A stretch of DNA of 64,000 nucleotides, from assembly GCA_902584995.1 (NCBI GenBank), contig CACICF010000001.1, positions 1-64,000 on the forward strand, read 5' to 3'. A program made the translations under genes and the position numbers. The notes beneath the pieces were generated by a model, which saw only the letters and a list, made by a program, of their open reading frames with translations, was not told the origin of the DNA and did not search any database. This stretch comes from an uncultured Pelagibacteraceae bacterium. GTDB taxonomy: Bacteria; Pseudomonadota; Alphaproteobacteria; Pelagibacterales; Pelagibacteraceae. The stretch's first letter is position 1. Each line of letters begins with the position of its first letter. This document shows, in pieces, positions 9,651 through 19,224 of the stretch.

Positions 9651-10172
9651 CTAAGAATGTTTTTTTTTTAAAACTTCAATATCTACTTCATCATAATACT
9701 CTGATGGTTGAACTATCCAAGGATCATTTTTTAATAAAATTGGACAAAAGTCAGGAGTAAAAGAAGATGATTTTTTTTTCCATAGACATGCTGTCTTTAT
9801 CTCTTGGATATAATTTTTAATTGGGTCGTACTCTTTTAACCATTCTATACTTTTGTTTAATGTTAATCCTGTATCTGACAAATCATCTACCAACAAAACT
9901 TTTTTAAAATTTTCGTTAGTTGCAATTGCACTAATATCTCTGGCAAAAATTAGTTCTCCCTGTTTATCTTGAACAGTATCACCAGAATAACTTTGGATAA
10001 CAACATAAGCAGTTGGTAATTTAAAAATTCTGGATAAAATATCTATGATTGGAGCTGCACCTCTCATTATACCAACTAGAACTGTTGGTTTATAATTTTT
10101 TTCTATCTCTAGAGCAAGTTTTTCAACTGCAGTTTTGTACTCTTCATATGTAATTATTAATTTATCAGCCAT
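9651..10172 (-). CDS. Purine phosphoribosyltransferase (xanthine/guanine type)
   Basis: PRTase motif VLLVDDLSDTGLTL and VGIMRGAAPIID; C-terminal DPWIVQPSEYYDE. Confidence 0.75.
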   Translation of the reverse strand: MADKLIITYEEYKTAVEKLALEIEKNYKPTVLVGIMRGAAPIIDILSRIFKLPTAYVVIQSYSGDTVQDKQGELIFARDISAIATNENFKKVLLVDDLSDTGLTLNKSIEWLKEYDPIKNYIQEIKTACLWKKKSSSFTPDFCPILLKNDPWIVQPSEYYDEVDIEVLKKKHS

Positions 10173-10215
10173 AGAAATTTGGTATCATAAATAAAATTAT
10201 TTAAAAAGGATAAAT

Positions 10216-10518
10216 ATGAAAACATATTGGATAAGTCTATACCTAGAAATCTCAAACCAGGATAACCTAAAAAAATATGGAGAAAAAGCTATTCCTATAA
10301 TAAAAAGTTATGGAGGAAAACCAATTGTAAGAGGTGGTAGATTAACATCATTTAGTAATACAAACATTGTCCGAACTGTTGTTTGGGAGTTTCCAAGTTA
10401 TGATGATGCAATCTCCTGCCATGAATCAACTGATTATAAATCAGCCTGGTCTTATGCTGAAGGCACTACCAAAAGAATTATGTTCATTGTTGAAGGAGTA
10501 GACCAAGAACAGATTTGA
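10216..10518 (+). CDS. DUF1330 family protein
   Basis: 100 aa; YWISLYLEI...YGEKAIPIIKSYGGKPIVRGGR, WEFPSYDDAISCHESTDYKSA. Confidence 0.75.
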   Translation: MKTYWISLYLEISNQDNLKKYGEKAIPIIKSYGGKPIVRGGRLTSFSNTNIVRTVVWEFPSYDDAISCHESTDYKSAWSYAEGTTKRIMFIVEGVDQEQI

Positions 10519-10559
10519 TAAAGTAAATTTTGAAGATATAATTATAATAAAGGAGAATT

Positions 10560-10847
10560 ATGAAAGGTTACGTTGTATGCATGTGGGAAAAAATCAATAG
10601 TGAGGAAAAACTAAAGGAGTATGCGCTAAAAGCTACATCTGCTGCGGAAAAATACTCAGGCAAATTTTTAATTAGAGGTGGAAGAAATAGAACAAATGAA
10701 GGAATAGACTCACCAAGAACTACCGTTCTTGAGTTTCCAAATTATCATACAGCGATAGAATTTTACGACTCTCCCGAATATCAGGAAGCGCTAGACGTTA
10801 TTAGAGACCATGCTGTAAGACATCATCAGATAGTTGAAGGTAGTTAA
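10560..10847 (+). CDS. DUF1330 family protein (paralogue of preceding gene)
   Basis: 95 aa; KYSGKFLIRGGR, LEFPNYHTAIEFYDSPEYQEAL; same family as the upstream ORF. Confidence 0.75.
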   Translation: MKGYVVCMWEKINSEEKLKEYALKATSAAEKYSGKFLIRGGRNRTNEGIDSPRTTVLEFPNYHTAIEFYDSPEYQEALDVIRDHAVRHHQIVEGS

Positions 10848-11467
10848 TATTGTACAGGTTCATCATCAATAGAACGCCATAAATACCAAGTGGCTACTGA
10901 ACAATAAGGAGAAAATCTCTTTTTTAAACGATTTACATAATTCATAGGTGGTAAGTAGTTTTTTTTATAGTTATTAGAAATTGCTCTAAGCAAACCAATA
11001 TCTTGAACTGGCCAGATGTTAGACCTGTTATAAGTAAATAGTAATATCATTTCTGCAGACCATCTACCTATTTGTCTTAATTCTGACAAATAAAGAATTG
11101 CTTCTTCATCACTCATTGTTTTAATAACTCTTGGATTAAAAGTTTTATTGATAAATTTTTTTGCTAACTCTTTTATACCTCTTACTTTTTGTCTACTTAA
11201 ACCACATTTTTTTAATCTATTTGAAGTAATACTATTTACTACTTTTGGATTTATCTTTCCTTTACACTCTGTTTTAAACTTTAAAAAAACTGAGTTAGCA
11301 GCAGCTACACTAATTTGTTGACCAATTATACTTTTGCACAACGATAAAAAAATATCTCTCCTTGAAGTTAAAGTTTTATCCTTGTACTTTAATATAAGTT
11401 TCCTCATAATTTTATCTTTTGAAAGATACTTAATTGCTTTTGACCAATATTTAGGTTGTTTACTCAT
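10844..11467 (-). CDS. DNA-3-methyladenine glycosylase II-like (HhH-GPD)
   Basis: SLCKSIIGQQISVAAANSVFLKF and HhH region LRQIGRWSAEMILLFTYNRSNIWPVQDIG. Confidence 0.85.
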   Translation of the reverse strand: MSKQPKYWSKAIKYLSKDKIMRKLILKYKDKTLTSRRDIFLSLCKSIIGQQISVAAANSVFLKFKTECKGKINPKVVNSITSNRLKKCGLSRQKVRGIKELAKKFINKTFNPRVIKTMSDEEAILYLSELRQIGRWSAEMILLFTYNRSNIWPVQDIGLLRAISNNYKKNYLPPMNYVNRLKKRFSPYCSVATWYLWRSIDDEPVQY

Positions 11468-12341
11468 TTTTAAAAATTAAGTTTGGCTTTTTTAAATATA
11501 TTTCTCTTCTAAATATTATGATTGAAGATAAAATTACTAATGCAGCACCAATTAAGGTCTTATATGATGGTATTTCATTCCAAACAAAATATCCAAAGAA
11601 AATGGCAAAAACTAAACTTAGGTATTTTAATGGTGAGACCAAAGAAACTTCTGAAAGTTTATATGATTGACCTAAAAGTAAATTTGCTACACCACCAAGC
11701 AAACCAATCATACACAATAATATAAAATCAAAAAAAGTTGGCATAACCCAACCAAATGGAACAGTAAGTAGTCCTAAAATTGATATTGCAATCGAGAAGT
11801 AAAATGAAATTAACCAGACAGGTTCTGAAGTAGACAGCTGTCTTATTGCAATAGCCACATAAGACATTCCTAAACAAAAAATAATTGGATAAATATAATT
11901 AAAATTTAAAGATGAAATTCCAGGTTGAGCAATAATTATTACTCCTATAAATCCAATAAAGACTGCCAACCATCTATATTTACCAATTTTTTCTGATAAA
12001 AAATATATCGACATTATTGTTGCAAATATTGGTGCTGCAAAAGAAATACTCACTACAGTGGCCAAAGGTAGGTTTCTTAGAGCAATAAATATGGACACTA
12101 TTGCCATTAAACCAGCAATGCATCTTGCAAAATGTAGTTTAGGTCGATCTGTTTTATAAAAATTTTTATAATTTTCTTTTGGTATTAAAAAAAGTATGGG
12201 TATTAAACCACAAAAACCTCTGAAAAAAAGTACTTCTCCAACTGGGTAATTTTCAGACCATTTTACAAGTACATCCATCATTGAGAATGCACAAACTGAT
12301 AGAACCATGTACAAAAAGCCTAATTGATTTTTAGATAACAT
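11460..12341 (-). CDS. EamA/DMT family transporter
   Basis: 10-TM-like hydrophobic protein with two EamA-type halves. Confidence 0.85.
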   Translation of the reverse strand: MLSKNQLGFLYMVLSVCAFSMMDVLVKWSENYPVGEVLFFRGFCGLIPILFLIPKENYKNFYKTDRPKLHFARCIAGLMAIVSIFIALRNLPLATVVSISFAAPIFATIMSIYFLSEKIGKYRWLAVFIGFIGVIIIAQPGISSLNFNYIYPIIFCLGMSYVAIAIRQLSTSEPVWLISFYFSIAISILGLLTVPFGWVMPTFFDFILLCMIGLLGGVANLLLGQSYKLSEVSLVSPLKYLSLVFAIFFGYFVWNEIPSYKTLIGAALVILSSIIIFRREIYLKKPNLIFKNE

Positions 12342-12375
12342 GGATTTAATTATATTATTATTATAGCATTAATCT

Positions 12376-12819
12376 ATGGAAATAGCAGTTTTAGCCTTGG
12401 GTTGTTTTTGGGGTCCAGAAAAAAAATATGGACAACTAGAAGGCGTTTACAGAACTGAGGTTGGATACTGCGGAGGTAATAGCCCGAATACAAATTACAG
12501 AGAGGTTTGCACCGGAACAACAAATCACGCAGAAGCTGTAAAACTTGAATTTGATCCCAAAGTAATTTCTTATGAGGAAATTGTAAAAAAATTCTTTGAA
12601 TTTCATGATCCAACAACATTGAATTCTCAAGGACCTGATTTTGGCACACAATACAGAAGTGAAATATTCTATCTTAACGATGGACAAAAGAAAATTGCTC
12701 AAAAAGTTATAAATGAAGAAAATGTGAGGCTGTCTGGAAGGGTAGTTACCAAACTTTCTGAGTTAAAAAATTACTGTGCTGCAGAGGAATATCATCAGAA
12801 GTATCTAGAAAAAAGATAG
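12376..12819 (+). CDS. msrA: Peptide-methionine (S)-S-oxide reductase
   Basis: LGCFWGPEKKYGQLEGVYRTEVGYCGG...NYREVCTGTTNHAEAV. Confidence 0.95.
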   Translation: MEIAVLALGCFWGPEKKYGQLEGVYRTEVGYCGGNSPNTNYREVCTGTTNHAEAVKLEFDPKVISYEEIVKKFFEFHDPTTLNSQGPDFGTQYRSEIFYLNDGQKKIAQKVINEENVRLSGRVVTKLSELKNYCAAEEYHQKYLEKR

Positions 12820-12820
12820 A

Positions 12821-13636
12821 ATGTCACTTGTCTCATCTGATTGGTTAGAAAAAAATTTAAATAATGTAAAAATTATAGACTGTTCTTGGCACATGCCAGG
12901 GATAAATAGAAATCCATATGAAGAATATTTGAGTAAACATATTCCAGGAGCAATATTTTTTGACTTAGATAAAAATTCAGAACAGAACACTGAATTACCT
13001 CATATGCTTCCATCAAGACAAAAATGGGAGGAAATTGTATCTTCTTTAGGTATCTCAAATGAAGATAGAATAGTAGTTTATGATGATTCAGATGTGCTGA
13101 GTTCATGTAGAGGTTGGTATAATTTTATTTATTTCGGTCATGATAAAGAGTTAGTCAGCGTTTTGGATGGTGGCTTAAAAAAATGGAAAATAGATAAAAA
13201 AATGACAACCAATGATAATACAATTATTTTAAAGTCGAAATATATTGCTAGAGAAAATAAACATCTTGTTAAAAATATTAGCGAAATCAATGACAACATA
13301 AAAACAAATAATTTTAAAGTTATTGATGCAAGAAGTAAGGAAAGATTTAATGGAACTGCACCAGATCCAAGAAAAAATGTTAGAAGTGGATCTATACCAA
13401 ATTCTCTATGTCTTCCATTTAAAGAGGTTATTAACGCCGAGGATAATACGTTTAAAAATAGATCTGAAATTTCAAAAAAATTCGACGAAATAATTGATTC
13501 TAATGATAACAACAGAGTTTTTTCATGCGGTTCTGGTATTACTGCTTGTGTTTTAAGTCTTGCATATTCCCTAGTAAATAATACATATTCTCCTACAGTT
13601 TATGATGGATCATGGGCTGAATATGGAAAATTGTAG
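12821..13636 (+). CDS. Sulfurtransferase (thiosulfate/3-mercaptopyruvate type, two rhodanese domains)
   Basis: Two rhodanese domains with catalytic loop FSCGSGITACVLSLAY. Confidence 0.9.
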   Translation: MSLVSSDWLEKNLNNVKIIDCSWHMPGINRNPYEEYLSKHIPGAIFFDLDKNSEQNTELPHMLPSRQKWEEIVSSLGISNEDRIVVYDDSDVLSSCRGWYNFIYFGHDKELVSVLDGGLKKWKIDKKMTTNDNTIILKSKYIARENKHLVKNISEINDNIKTNNFKVIDARSKERFNGTAPDPRKNVRSGSIPNSLCLPFKEVINAEDNTFKNRSEISKKFDEIIDSNDNNRVFSCGSGITACVLSLAYSLVNNTYSPTVYDGSWAEYGKL

Positions 13637-13639
13637 ATT

Positions 13640-14641
13640 ATGAAAAGATCAACAAAAGTAACAACTATAATTGTAATATTTTTTATAATTATCGCTGGTG
13701 TAATCATTGCAAGAACAATGATTGGTAATCACTTCAAAAAAAAATTTAGCAAAAGACCACCACCGGGAATTATTGTTAAAACTGTTGAACAGAGAAAATT
13801 CCAAAATATAATTGAAACCTTCGGAACAGCTGTTCCAATAAAAGTAAAGTCTTATAACGTTGAAAAGTATGAAATTTTAGAGGAGATAAAATACAATACT
13901 AAAGTAAAAGCTGGAGACATAGTAGCAAAATTAAAAAATAGAACTATTAGAGCACCTTTTGATGGTGTCATAGGAAAAAGAAACTTTTCAGACGATATAA
14001 ATGTTTCAGAAAGCTCAGTTGTAATTGATATTGAAGATGCATCTTTTTTATTTATTGATGTTGATGTACCCGAAATATTCGCTCCATTTGTTAAAAAAGG
14101 ATTAGGTGTTGATGTAAGATTTTCTGGAAATAAAGAAAAAATATATCAAGGTAAAGTAGACTCCATTGCAAGTAAAATTGATGTAAGCAATAGATCTCTT
14201 AGACTTAGAGTTAAACTTCAAAACTCAAATTCTGAAATCTTGCCAGGTGCATTAATGGAAGTTGCAATCAAATATAACGAGAGAAACTCTTTAGGAATTC
14301 CTGATACAAGTGTAATCTTGGAAGGTAATAAAGTTTATATTTATAAAGTAGATGACAAAAATATTACTAAAAGAGTAGAGGTTATAGTTGGCAATAGAAG
14401 TCAAGGATATCTTGAAGTCAAATCTGGATTAAGTAAAGGTGATATAGTTGTTGCTGAAGGTCTTAAGAAAGTAAGGCCAAATGGCAAAATAAAACCTATA
14501 AAGGACGGGGCTCAAAAAAGTAAATCCGATTGGGGCAAAAAAGAAAAACCCAATAATTCAGAAGCGAAAAAAGGTAAGTTTGACTGGATAAAGAATTTAT
14601 TTGGTAAGTCAGATTCAAAAAAAAAAGAAGATAAAAAATAA
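13640..14641 (+). CDS. RND efflux periplasmic adaptor (HlyD/AcrA family), apparently lacking the alpha-hairpin
   Basis: Half-lipoyl KVKAGDIVAKLKNRTIRAPFDGVIG is fused directly with no coiled-coil insert; beta-barrel and membrane-proximal domains follow. Confidence 0.85.
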   Translation: MKRSTKVTTIIVIFFIIIAGVIIARTMIGNHFKKKFSKRPPPGIIVKTVEQRKFQNIIETFGTAVPIKVKSYNVEKYEILEEIKYNTKVKAGDIVAKLKNRTIRAPFDGVIGKRNFSDDINVSESSVVIDIEDASFLFIDVDVPEIFAPFVKKGLGVDVRFSGNKEKIYQGKVDSIASKIDVSNRSLRLRVKLQNSNSEILPGALMEVAIKYNERNSLGIPDTSVILEGNKVYIYKVDDKNITKRVEVIVGNRSQGYLEVKSGLSKGDIVVAEGLKKVRPNGKIKPIKDGAQKSKSDWGKKEKPNNSEAKKGKFDWIKNLFGKSDSKKKEDKK

Positions 14642-14649
14642 ATAATTAA

Positions 14650-17600
14650 ATGTATTTAACTGATGTAAGTATTAGAAGACCGGCATTATCATGGGTATTA
14701 TCTTTAATATTAGTTGTTTTTGGTACTTTTGTTTTTTCAAAGTTACCTGTTAGAGAACTTCCATCCGGTTTACAACCACCCGTAGTTCAAGTTCAAGTGA
14801 AATACGCTTCAGCTTCAGCTCCTATTGTTGATGAAGAAGTAACTCAGGTAATTGAAGAAGTAATTGGTGGAGCAGAGGGTATAAAAAATATTGATGCAAA
14901 ATCAGAGAATGGAAAAAGTACAATAAATATAGAGTTCGATACAGATATTGATCTTGATAATGCCGCAAACGATGTAAGAGAAAGAGTGGCTAGAATAGTT
15001 GGAAGGCTTCCCTCAGAGGCGGATGCGCCTAGAATACTTAAGCAATCTGCAGGTTTTACAACGACAATGTGGCTGGCGTTATCCTCAGAAACCTGGACAG
15101 ACCTTGAGCTTGGAGATTATGCGGAAAGGTATTTAGTTGACCAGTTTTCAAGCATTAAAAATGTTGGTAGAATAAGAACTGGTGGACTAAGAGAACTCAG
15201 TATAAGAGTATGGATAGATCCAATCAAGTTGGCAGCGAATAATCTAACAATACAAGAAGTTGAAAGATCACTTAGAAATGAAAATGTGAGATTACCAGCT
15301 GGTACTTTAGAGGCAGAGAATATTGATCTTACAATTAATATCGATAAATCTTATAACGACTTAGAAAAACTCAAACAGCTTCCAATAAAGAAGGCTAAAG
15401 ATAACATAGTAAGATTGTCTGACGTTGCAGATTTAGAGTTGGGTCCAGTGACTGAAAAAGTTTTATTCAGAGCTCAAAGTAAAGGGGCTTTAAATTTGAA
15501 AACAATGGGAATAGGTATCTATGCGAGGAGCGGTGCATCTACTGTAGAACTTTCCAAAGATATCAAGAAAAAAATTGAAGAAGTAAGAAAAACTTTACCA
15601 GGAGATTTAAATTTAGAAATAGCATTCAATAGAGCAACTTATATAGGTGAGGCAATTAATGAGGTTTATAAAACATTAATTATTGCATTTATATTAGTTG
15701 TAATCATAATTTATTTATTTTTAGGAAACCTTAAAGCTGTAATAGTCCCTGCCATTGCTCTACCAGTGAGTTTGATTGCAACCTTTTTAGGTCTATATAT
15801 ATTTGATTTATCAATAAATATATTTGTCTTATTAAGTTTTATTTTAGCAATAGGAATTATAACAGATGATTCTGTTATTATGACTGATGCTATATATAGA
15901 AGAATCGAAAATGGTGAAACGCCGTTAGTAGCAGCGTACAAGGGTTCAAAACAAATTACTTTTGCTATTATAGCGACAACTCTTATATTAGTGGCTGTTT
16001 TTTTACCTTTAATATTCATCGAGGGAATTGCAGGAACTTTATTTAAAGAGACTGCTATTGCCTTATCATTTGCAATAGTTGTTTCATCGTTTGTTGCATT
16101 AACACTCTCACCAATGCTTGGAAGCAAGTTTCTTGACAAAAAGAAAAAATCAAATTTCTTTACCAAAAGATTTGATAAATTTTTTCAAGGTTTTTTAAAT
16201 TTTTATTCAGAAACTTTAGTATTTTGGATCAATAGAAAAAAAACAATTGTAACATTTATTGTTTTAATCATTATTGGCTCAGCTGCTTTATATAATTATA
16301 CAAAAAAGGAACTATTACCAATGGAAGATAGAGGTGTATATTTGGTAATTGGTTTTACAGATGAGGGCAGTTCTTTTCAATACACACAAAAAAGAGCCGA
16401 AGATGTGGAAAAAAGACTGATACCATTGCTAGATAAGGAAAATAGCCCATACAATAGATTTCTTATGATCGTACCAGGATTTGGCTCTGAAAATAGTTTT
16501 TTGATCATTTCACTTTTAGACAATTGGAAAAATAGAAAACAAAGCTCCCAAACAATCATGAGACAAGCCATAGGTAAAATTGTTACTGTACCTCAAACAT
16601 TAGCATTTCCTATATCCCCTCAGTCTATAAGAGTTTCAAGTTACAACAAGCCTGTTCAAATGGTTATTTACGGAAATACTTACGAAGAGCTAGAACAAAT
16701 TCAAACTCAAGTTATTAGAATGCTCAGGAAAAACAGAAATTTATCAAGATTAGAATCTGATTACAGTAGAAATAAACCAGAAGTAAATATAAAGATTAAT
16801 AAAATAAAAGCAAAAGACTTAGGGATATCTGCAGAAGCAATTGGACAAACACTAGAGACTTTATATGGTGGCAAAACAGTTACAAAATTTAATAAACTTG
16901 GTAAAGAATATCCTATAATTTTACAACAATACTTAGAGGATAGAAAAGATAAGGAAAGTTTAAGTAAAATCTTTGTTAGATCTGAAAAAACTGGTAACTT
17001 AGTTTCTCTTTCAAATTTAGTAGAATTCAATGAAAAGGGAACTGCGAGTAAGTTATCAAGATACAATAGGCAAAGGGCTGTCACGATATCTGCAAATATT
17101 AGTGAAGGATATACTTTAGCTGAAGCAATTAAATATCTTGAAGAAACAATGACTAAAGTTGCGCCTGACAAACAAATTACTTGGAAGGGTAAATCAGAGG
17201 AATTAAAAGAAACAAGTAACGAACTTTACATAATTTTTGCCTTAGCTTTGTTAACTGCTTACCTTGTTATGTCTGCAACCTTTAATTCTTTTATTCATCC
17301 ATTTATAATTATTTTAACTGTTCCACTTGCGGTATTTGGTGGTTTGGTATTTATATTATTTTTAAATTCGTCAATAAATATTTTTTCACAAATTGCGCTG
17401 GTTATCCTTATAGGAATTTCAACAAAGAATAGTATTCTTATAGTTGATTATGCAAATCAATTAAGAACCAAAGGTAAAGATATTGAGAAAGCTGTAAAAG
17501 AAGCTTGTAGTTTAAGATTTAGACCAATAATTATGACTTCATTAAGTACTATGATAGCAATGTTACCGCTTGTTATTGGAAATATTGGACCTGGAGCAGG

Positions 17601-17760
17601 AGAAGGTTCTAGACTTGCAGTTGGTGCAACAATACTTGGTGGAATGATAATTTCTACGTTCTTTACATTATACGTAACACCAACAATGTATTTAACTCTA
17701 GCCAAAAATACAAAGAGAATTGACGCTGTTGATATAGAGCTGAAAAAACAGCTAAATTAG
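14650..17760 (+). CDS. RND efflux transporter, AcrB/MexF family inner-membrane pump
   Basis: 1036 aa; MYLTDVSIRRPALSWVLSLILVVFG, GIITDDSVIMTDAIYRRIENGE, IGISTKNSILIVDYANQL. Confidence 0.95.
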   Translation: MYLTDVSIRRPALSWVLSLILVVFGTFVFSKLPVRELPSGLQPPVVQVQVKYASASAPIVDEEVTQVIEEVIGGAEGIKNIDAKSENGKSTINIEFDTDIDLDNAANDVRERVARIVGRLPSEADAPRILKQSAGFTTTMWLALSSETWTDLELGDYAERYLVDQFSSIKNVGRIRTGGLRELSIRVWIDPIKLAANNLTIQEVERSLRNENVRLPAGTLEAENIDLTINIDKSYNDLEKLKQLPIKKAKDNIVRLSDVADLELGPVTEKVLFRAQSKGALNLKTMGIGIYARSGASTVELSKDIKKKIEEVRKTLPGDLNLEIAFNRATYIGEAINEVYKTLIIAFILVVIIIYLFLGNLKAVIVPAIALPVSLIATFLGLYIFDLSINIFVLLSFILAIGIITDDSVIMTDAIYRRIENGETPLVAAYKGSKQITFAIIATTLILVAVFLPLIFIEGIAGTLFKETAIALSFAIVVSSFVALTLSPMLGSKFLDKKKKSNFFTKRFDKFFQGFLNFYSETLVFWINRKKTIVTFIVLIIIGSAALYNYTKKELLPMEDRGVYLVIGFTDEGSSFQYTQKRAEDVEKRLIPLLDKENSPYNRFLMIVPGFGSENSFLIISLLDNWKNRKQSSQTIMRQAIGKIVTVPQTLAFPISPQSIRVSSYNKPVQMVIYGNTYEELEQIQTQVIRMLRKNRNLSRLESDYSRNKPEVNIKINKIKAKDLGISAEAIGQTLETLYGGKTVTKFNKLGKEYPIILQQYLEDRKDKESLSKIFVRSEKTGNLVSLSNLVEFNEKGTASKLSRYNRQRAVTISANISEGYTLAEAIKYLEETMTKVAPDKQITWKGKSEELKETSNELYIIFALALLTAYLVMSATFNSFIHPFIIILTVPLAVFGGLVFILFLNSSINIFSQIALVILIGISTKNSILIVDYANQLRTKGKDIEKAVKEACSLRFRPIIMTSLSTMIAMLPLVIGNIGPGAGEGSRLAVGATILGGMIISTFFTLYVTPTMYLTLAKNTKRIDAVDIELKKQLN

Positions 17761-18356
17761 AATAAAATATATTTTCTAGTAGTTAGTGAGTTTTTACATT
17801 TATTAAGTTGACTTCTGTACTTCTTAGACTGTTTTTCAACTTTCTTTGCTAATAAAATAATTTTTTGTTTATTTTTATAATTTTTATAGTTTCCCCATCC
17901 CTCATGATAGGCAACATACTGCCTAAAAGCATCGTTTTTAGGTATTTTTAGTATCTTCTCTGTTTTATTTGTGTACCAACCAATAAAATCTACACTATCT
18001 TTGAACCGCGTTCGGGTAGCATATTTATTTCCAGTTTCTTCTTTATACTGTTTCCATGTACCTTTTACAGCTTGAGAATAGCCAAAAGAACTGGATGGTC
18101 TTTTATACGGAATTACTTTAAACAATTTTTGTCTTGGTGGTTTAGCCAACCAATCAAAATCAGATTCCATTTTAATAATTGCAAGTTGCAAATAAATAGG
18201 TGTTCCCCATTTTTGTTCAGATTTTTTTGCATGTTTATACCAAAGATATCTTTCAGAAAAAATTGAACAACCATCAGCTGTATTTTTAGGTATAGAAGAG
18301 CATGCAGAAACCAAAATTAGAATTATAAATATATGTAATTTATTATTTCGAATCAC
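17757..18356 (-). CDS. Lipoprotein with transglycosylase SLT-like domain
   Basis: Lipobox LVSAC; lysozyme-like YLQLAIIKMESDFDW...SSSFGYSQAVKGTWKQY. Confidence 0.75.
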   Translation of the reverse strand: MIRNNKLHIFIILILVSACSSIPKNTADGCSIFSERYLWYKHAKKSEQKWGTPIYLQLAIIKMESDFDWLAKPPRQKLFKVIPYKRPSSSFGYSQAVKGTWKQYKEETGNKYATRTRFKDSVDFIGWYTNKTEKILKIPKNDAFRQYVAYHEGWGNYKNYKNKQKIILLAKKVEKQSKKYRSQLNKCKNSLTTRKYILF

Positions 18357-18364
18357 TCTTTTTA

Positions 18365-18880
18365 TTATCTATTTTTTTTTCTCCATATCCAAGGATATTC
18401 GAATTTCATTTGCCACAATCCTAAAGAAAGATCTTTTGCATATTTTTCATATTCTTTGAATTTTCCTTTAGAATATTTTGGGTAATCAAACGCATAACCA
18501 TTCTTGACCATATAAACTGATAAACTTTCGTTATCTAAAAAACACTCTCCTAATAACCTATTAAATTGATCTTTATTTTTTTCAATTTTACAATCAATAG
18601 ATCGATTCCCTATTTTTTTAAATAATTTATCTTTTGATAATATTCCACAAAAAATATCCACTTTATTTAGAGTGCAAATTTGTTTTTTTCCGAAAAAATA
18701 ACTTTCTGGAGCATCAATTCCACTAAAACGAATTTTTTTGTTATTTATTTTAACTGTATCACCATCTGTTATAACTGCTTTTCCAGAAATTATTTTAATA
18801 TTACTATCTGAAGAAAATGAACTATTTATATTTAATATGATAAAAAAAAAACTAACTAAAATCAGTTTTAGCTTTTTCAT
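18365..18880 (-). CDS. Thermonuclease (SNase)-family protein, exported
   Basis: Signal peptide; VITDGDTVKINNKKIRFSGIDAPES, LLGECFLDNESLSVYMVKNGYAFDYPKYS. Confidence 0.85.
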   Translation of the reverse strand: MKKLKLILVSFFFIILNINSSFSSDSNIKIISGKAVITDGDTVKINNKKIRFSGIDAPESYFFGKKQICTLNKVDIFCGILSKDKLFKKIGNRSIDCKIEKNKDQFNRLLGECFLDNESLSVYMVKNGYAFDYPKYSKGKFKEYEKYAKDLSLGLWQMKFEYPWIWRKKNR

Positions 18881-19160
18881 TTAACTCATCCATCTTTTTT
18901 CGTAATTCCTCATCTGATATGTTTTTGTCTTTTAAATCTTCTTTAATTTTTCTAAAAACATCTTCGTCACCTGCTTCAGCAAAATCAGCCTTTATTACTG
19001 ATTGAATATATTCTTTTTCTTGATCTGAATTATAATCAAGTATTTGGGATACCCATTCTCCTATATATTTATTTCTTCTAGCGCTGACTTTAAATTGAAG
19101 CTCTTGATCATGAGCAAATTTCTTTTCAAAACTTTTTTTTCTATCCTCAAAAGAACTCAT
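18852..19160 (-). CDS. DUF1476 family protein, F1-ATPase inhibitor zeta subunit homologue
   Basis: FEDRKKSFEKKFAHDQELQFKVSARRNKYIGEWVSQIL matches the alphaproteobacterial zeta-subunit pattern. Confidence 0.85.
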   Translation of the reverse strand: MSSFEDRKKSFEKKFAHDQELQFKVSARRNKYIGEWVSQILDYNSDQEKEYIQSVIKADFAEAGDEDVFRKIKEDLKDKNISDEELRKKMDELNEKAKTDFS

Positions 19161-19224
19161 TGTAACAAAATAAAAAGATTTAGCTTTATGTCAATCTAAT
19201 TTAATTTATATTTATGTTAAATTT

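Noticed and set aside
12374-12702. ORFs on the minus strand covering msrA
   Set aside because: msrA on the plus strand has unambiguous motifs; the antisense ORFs have none.
15711-16166. Antisense ORF of 151 aa inside the RND pump gene, and similar antisense ORFs (16761-17171, 13138-13512, 3405-3644, 36808-37215, 61834-62142)
   Set aside because: They lie wholly opposite strongly supported CDSs, show no recognisable family and are expected by chance from codon bias.
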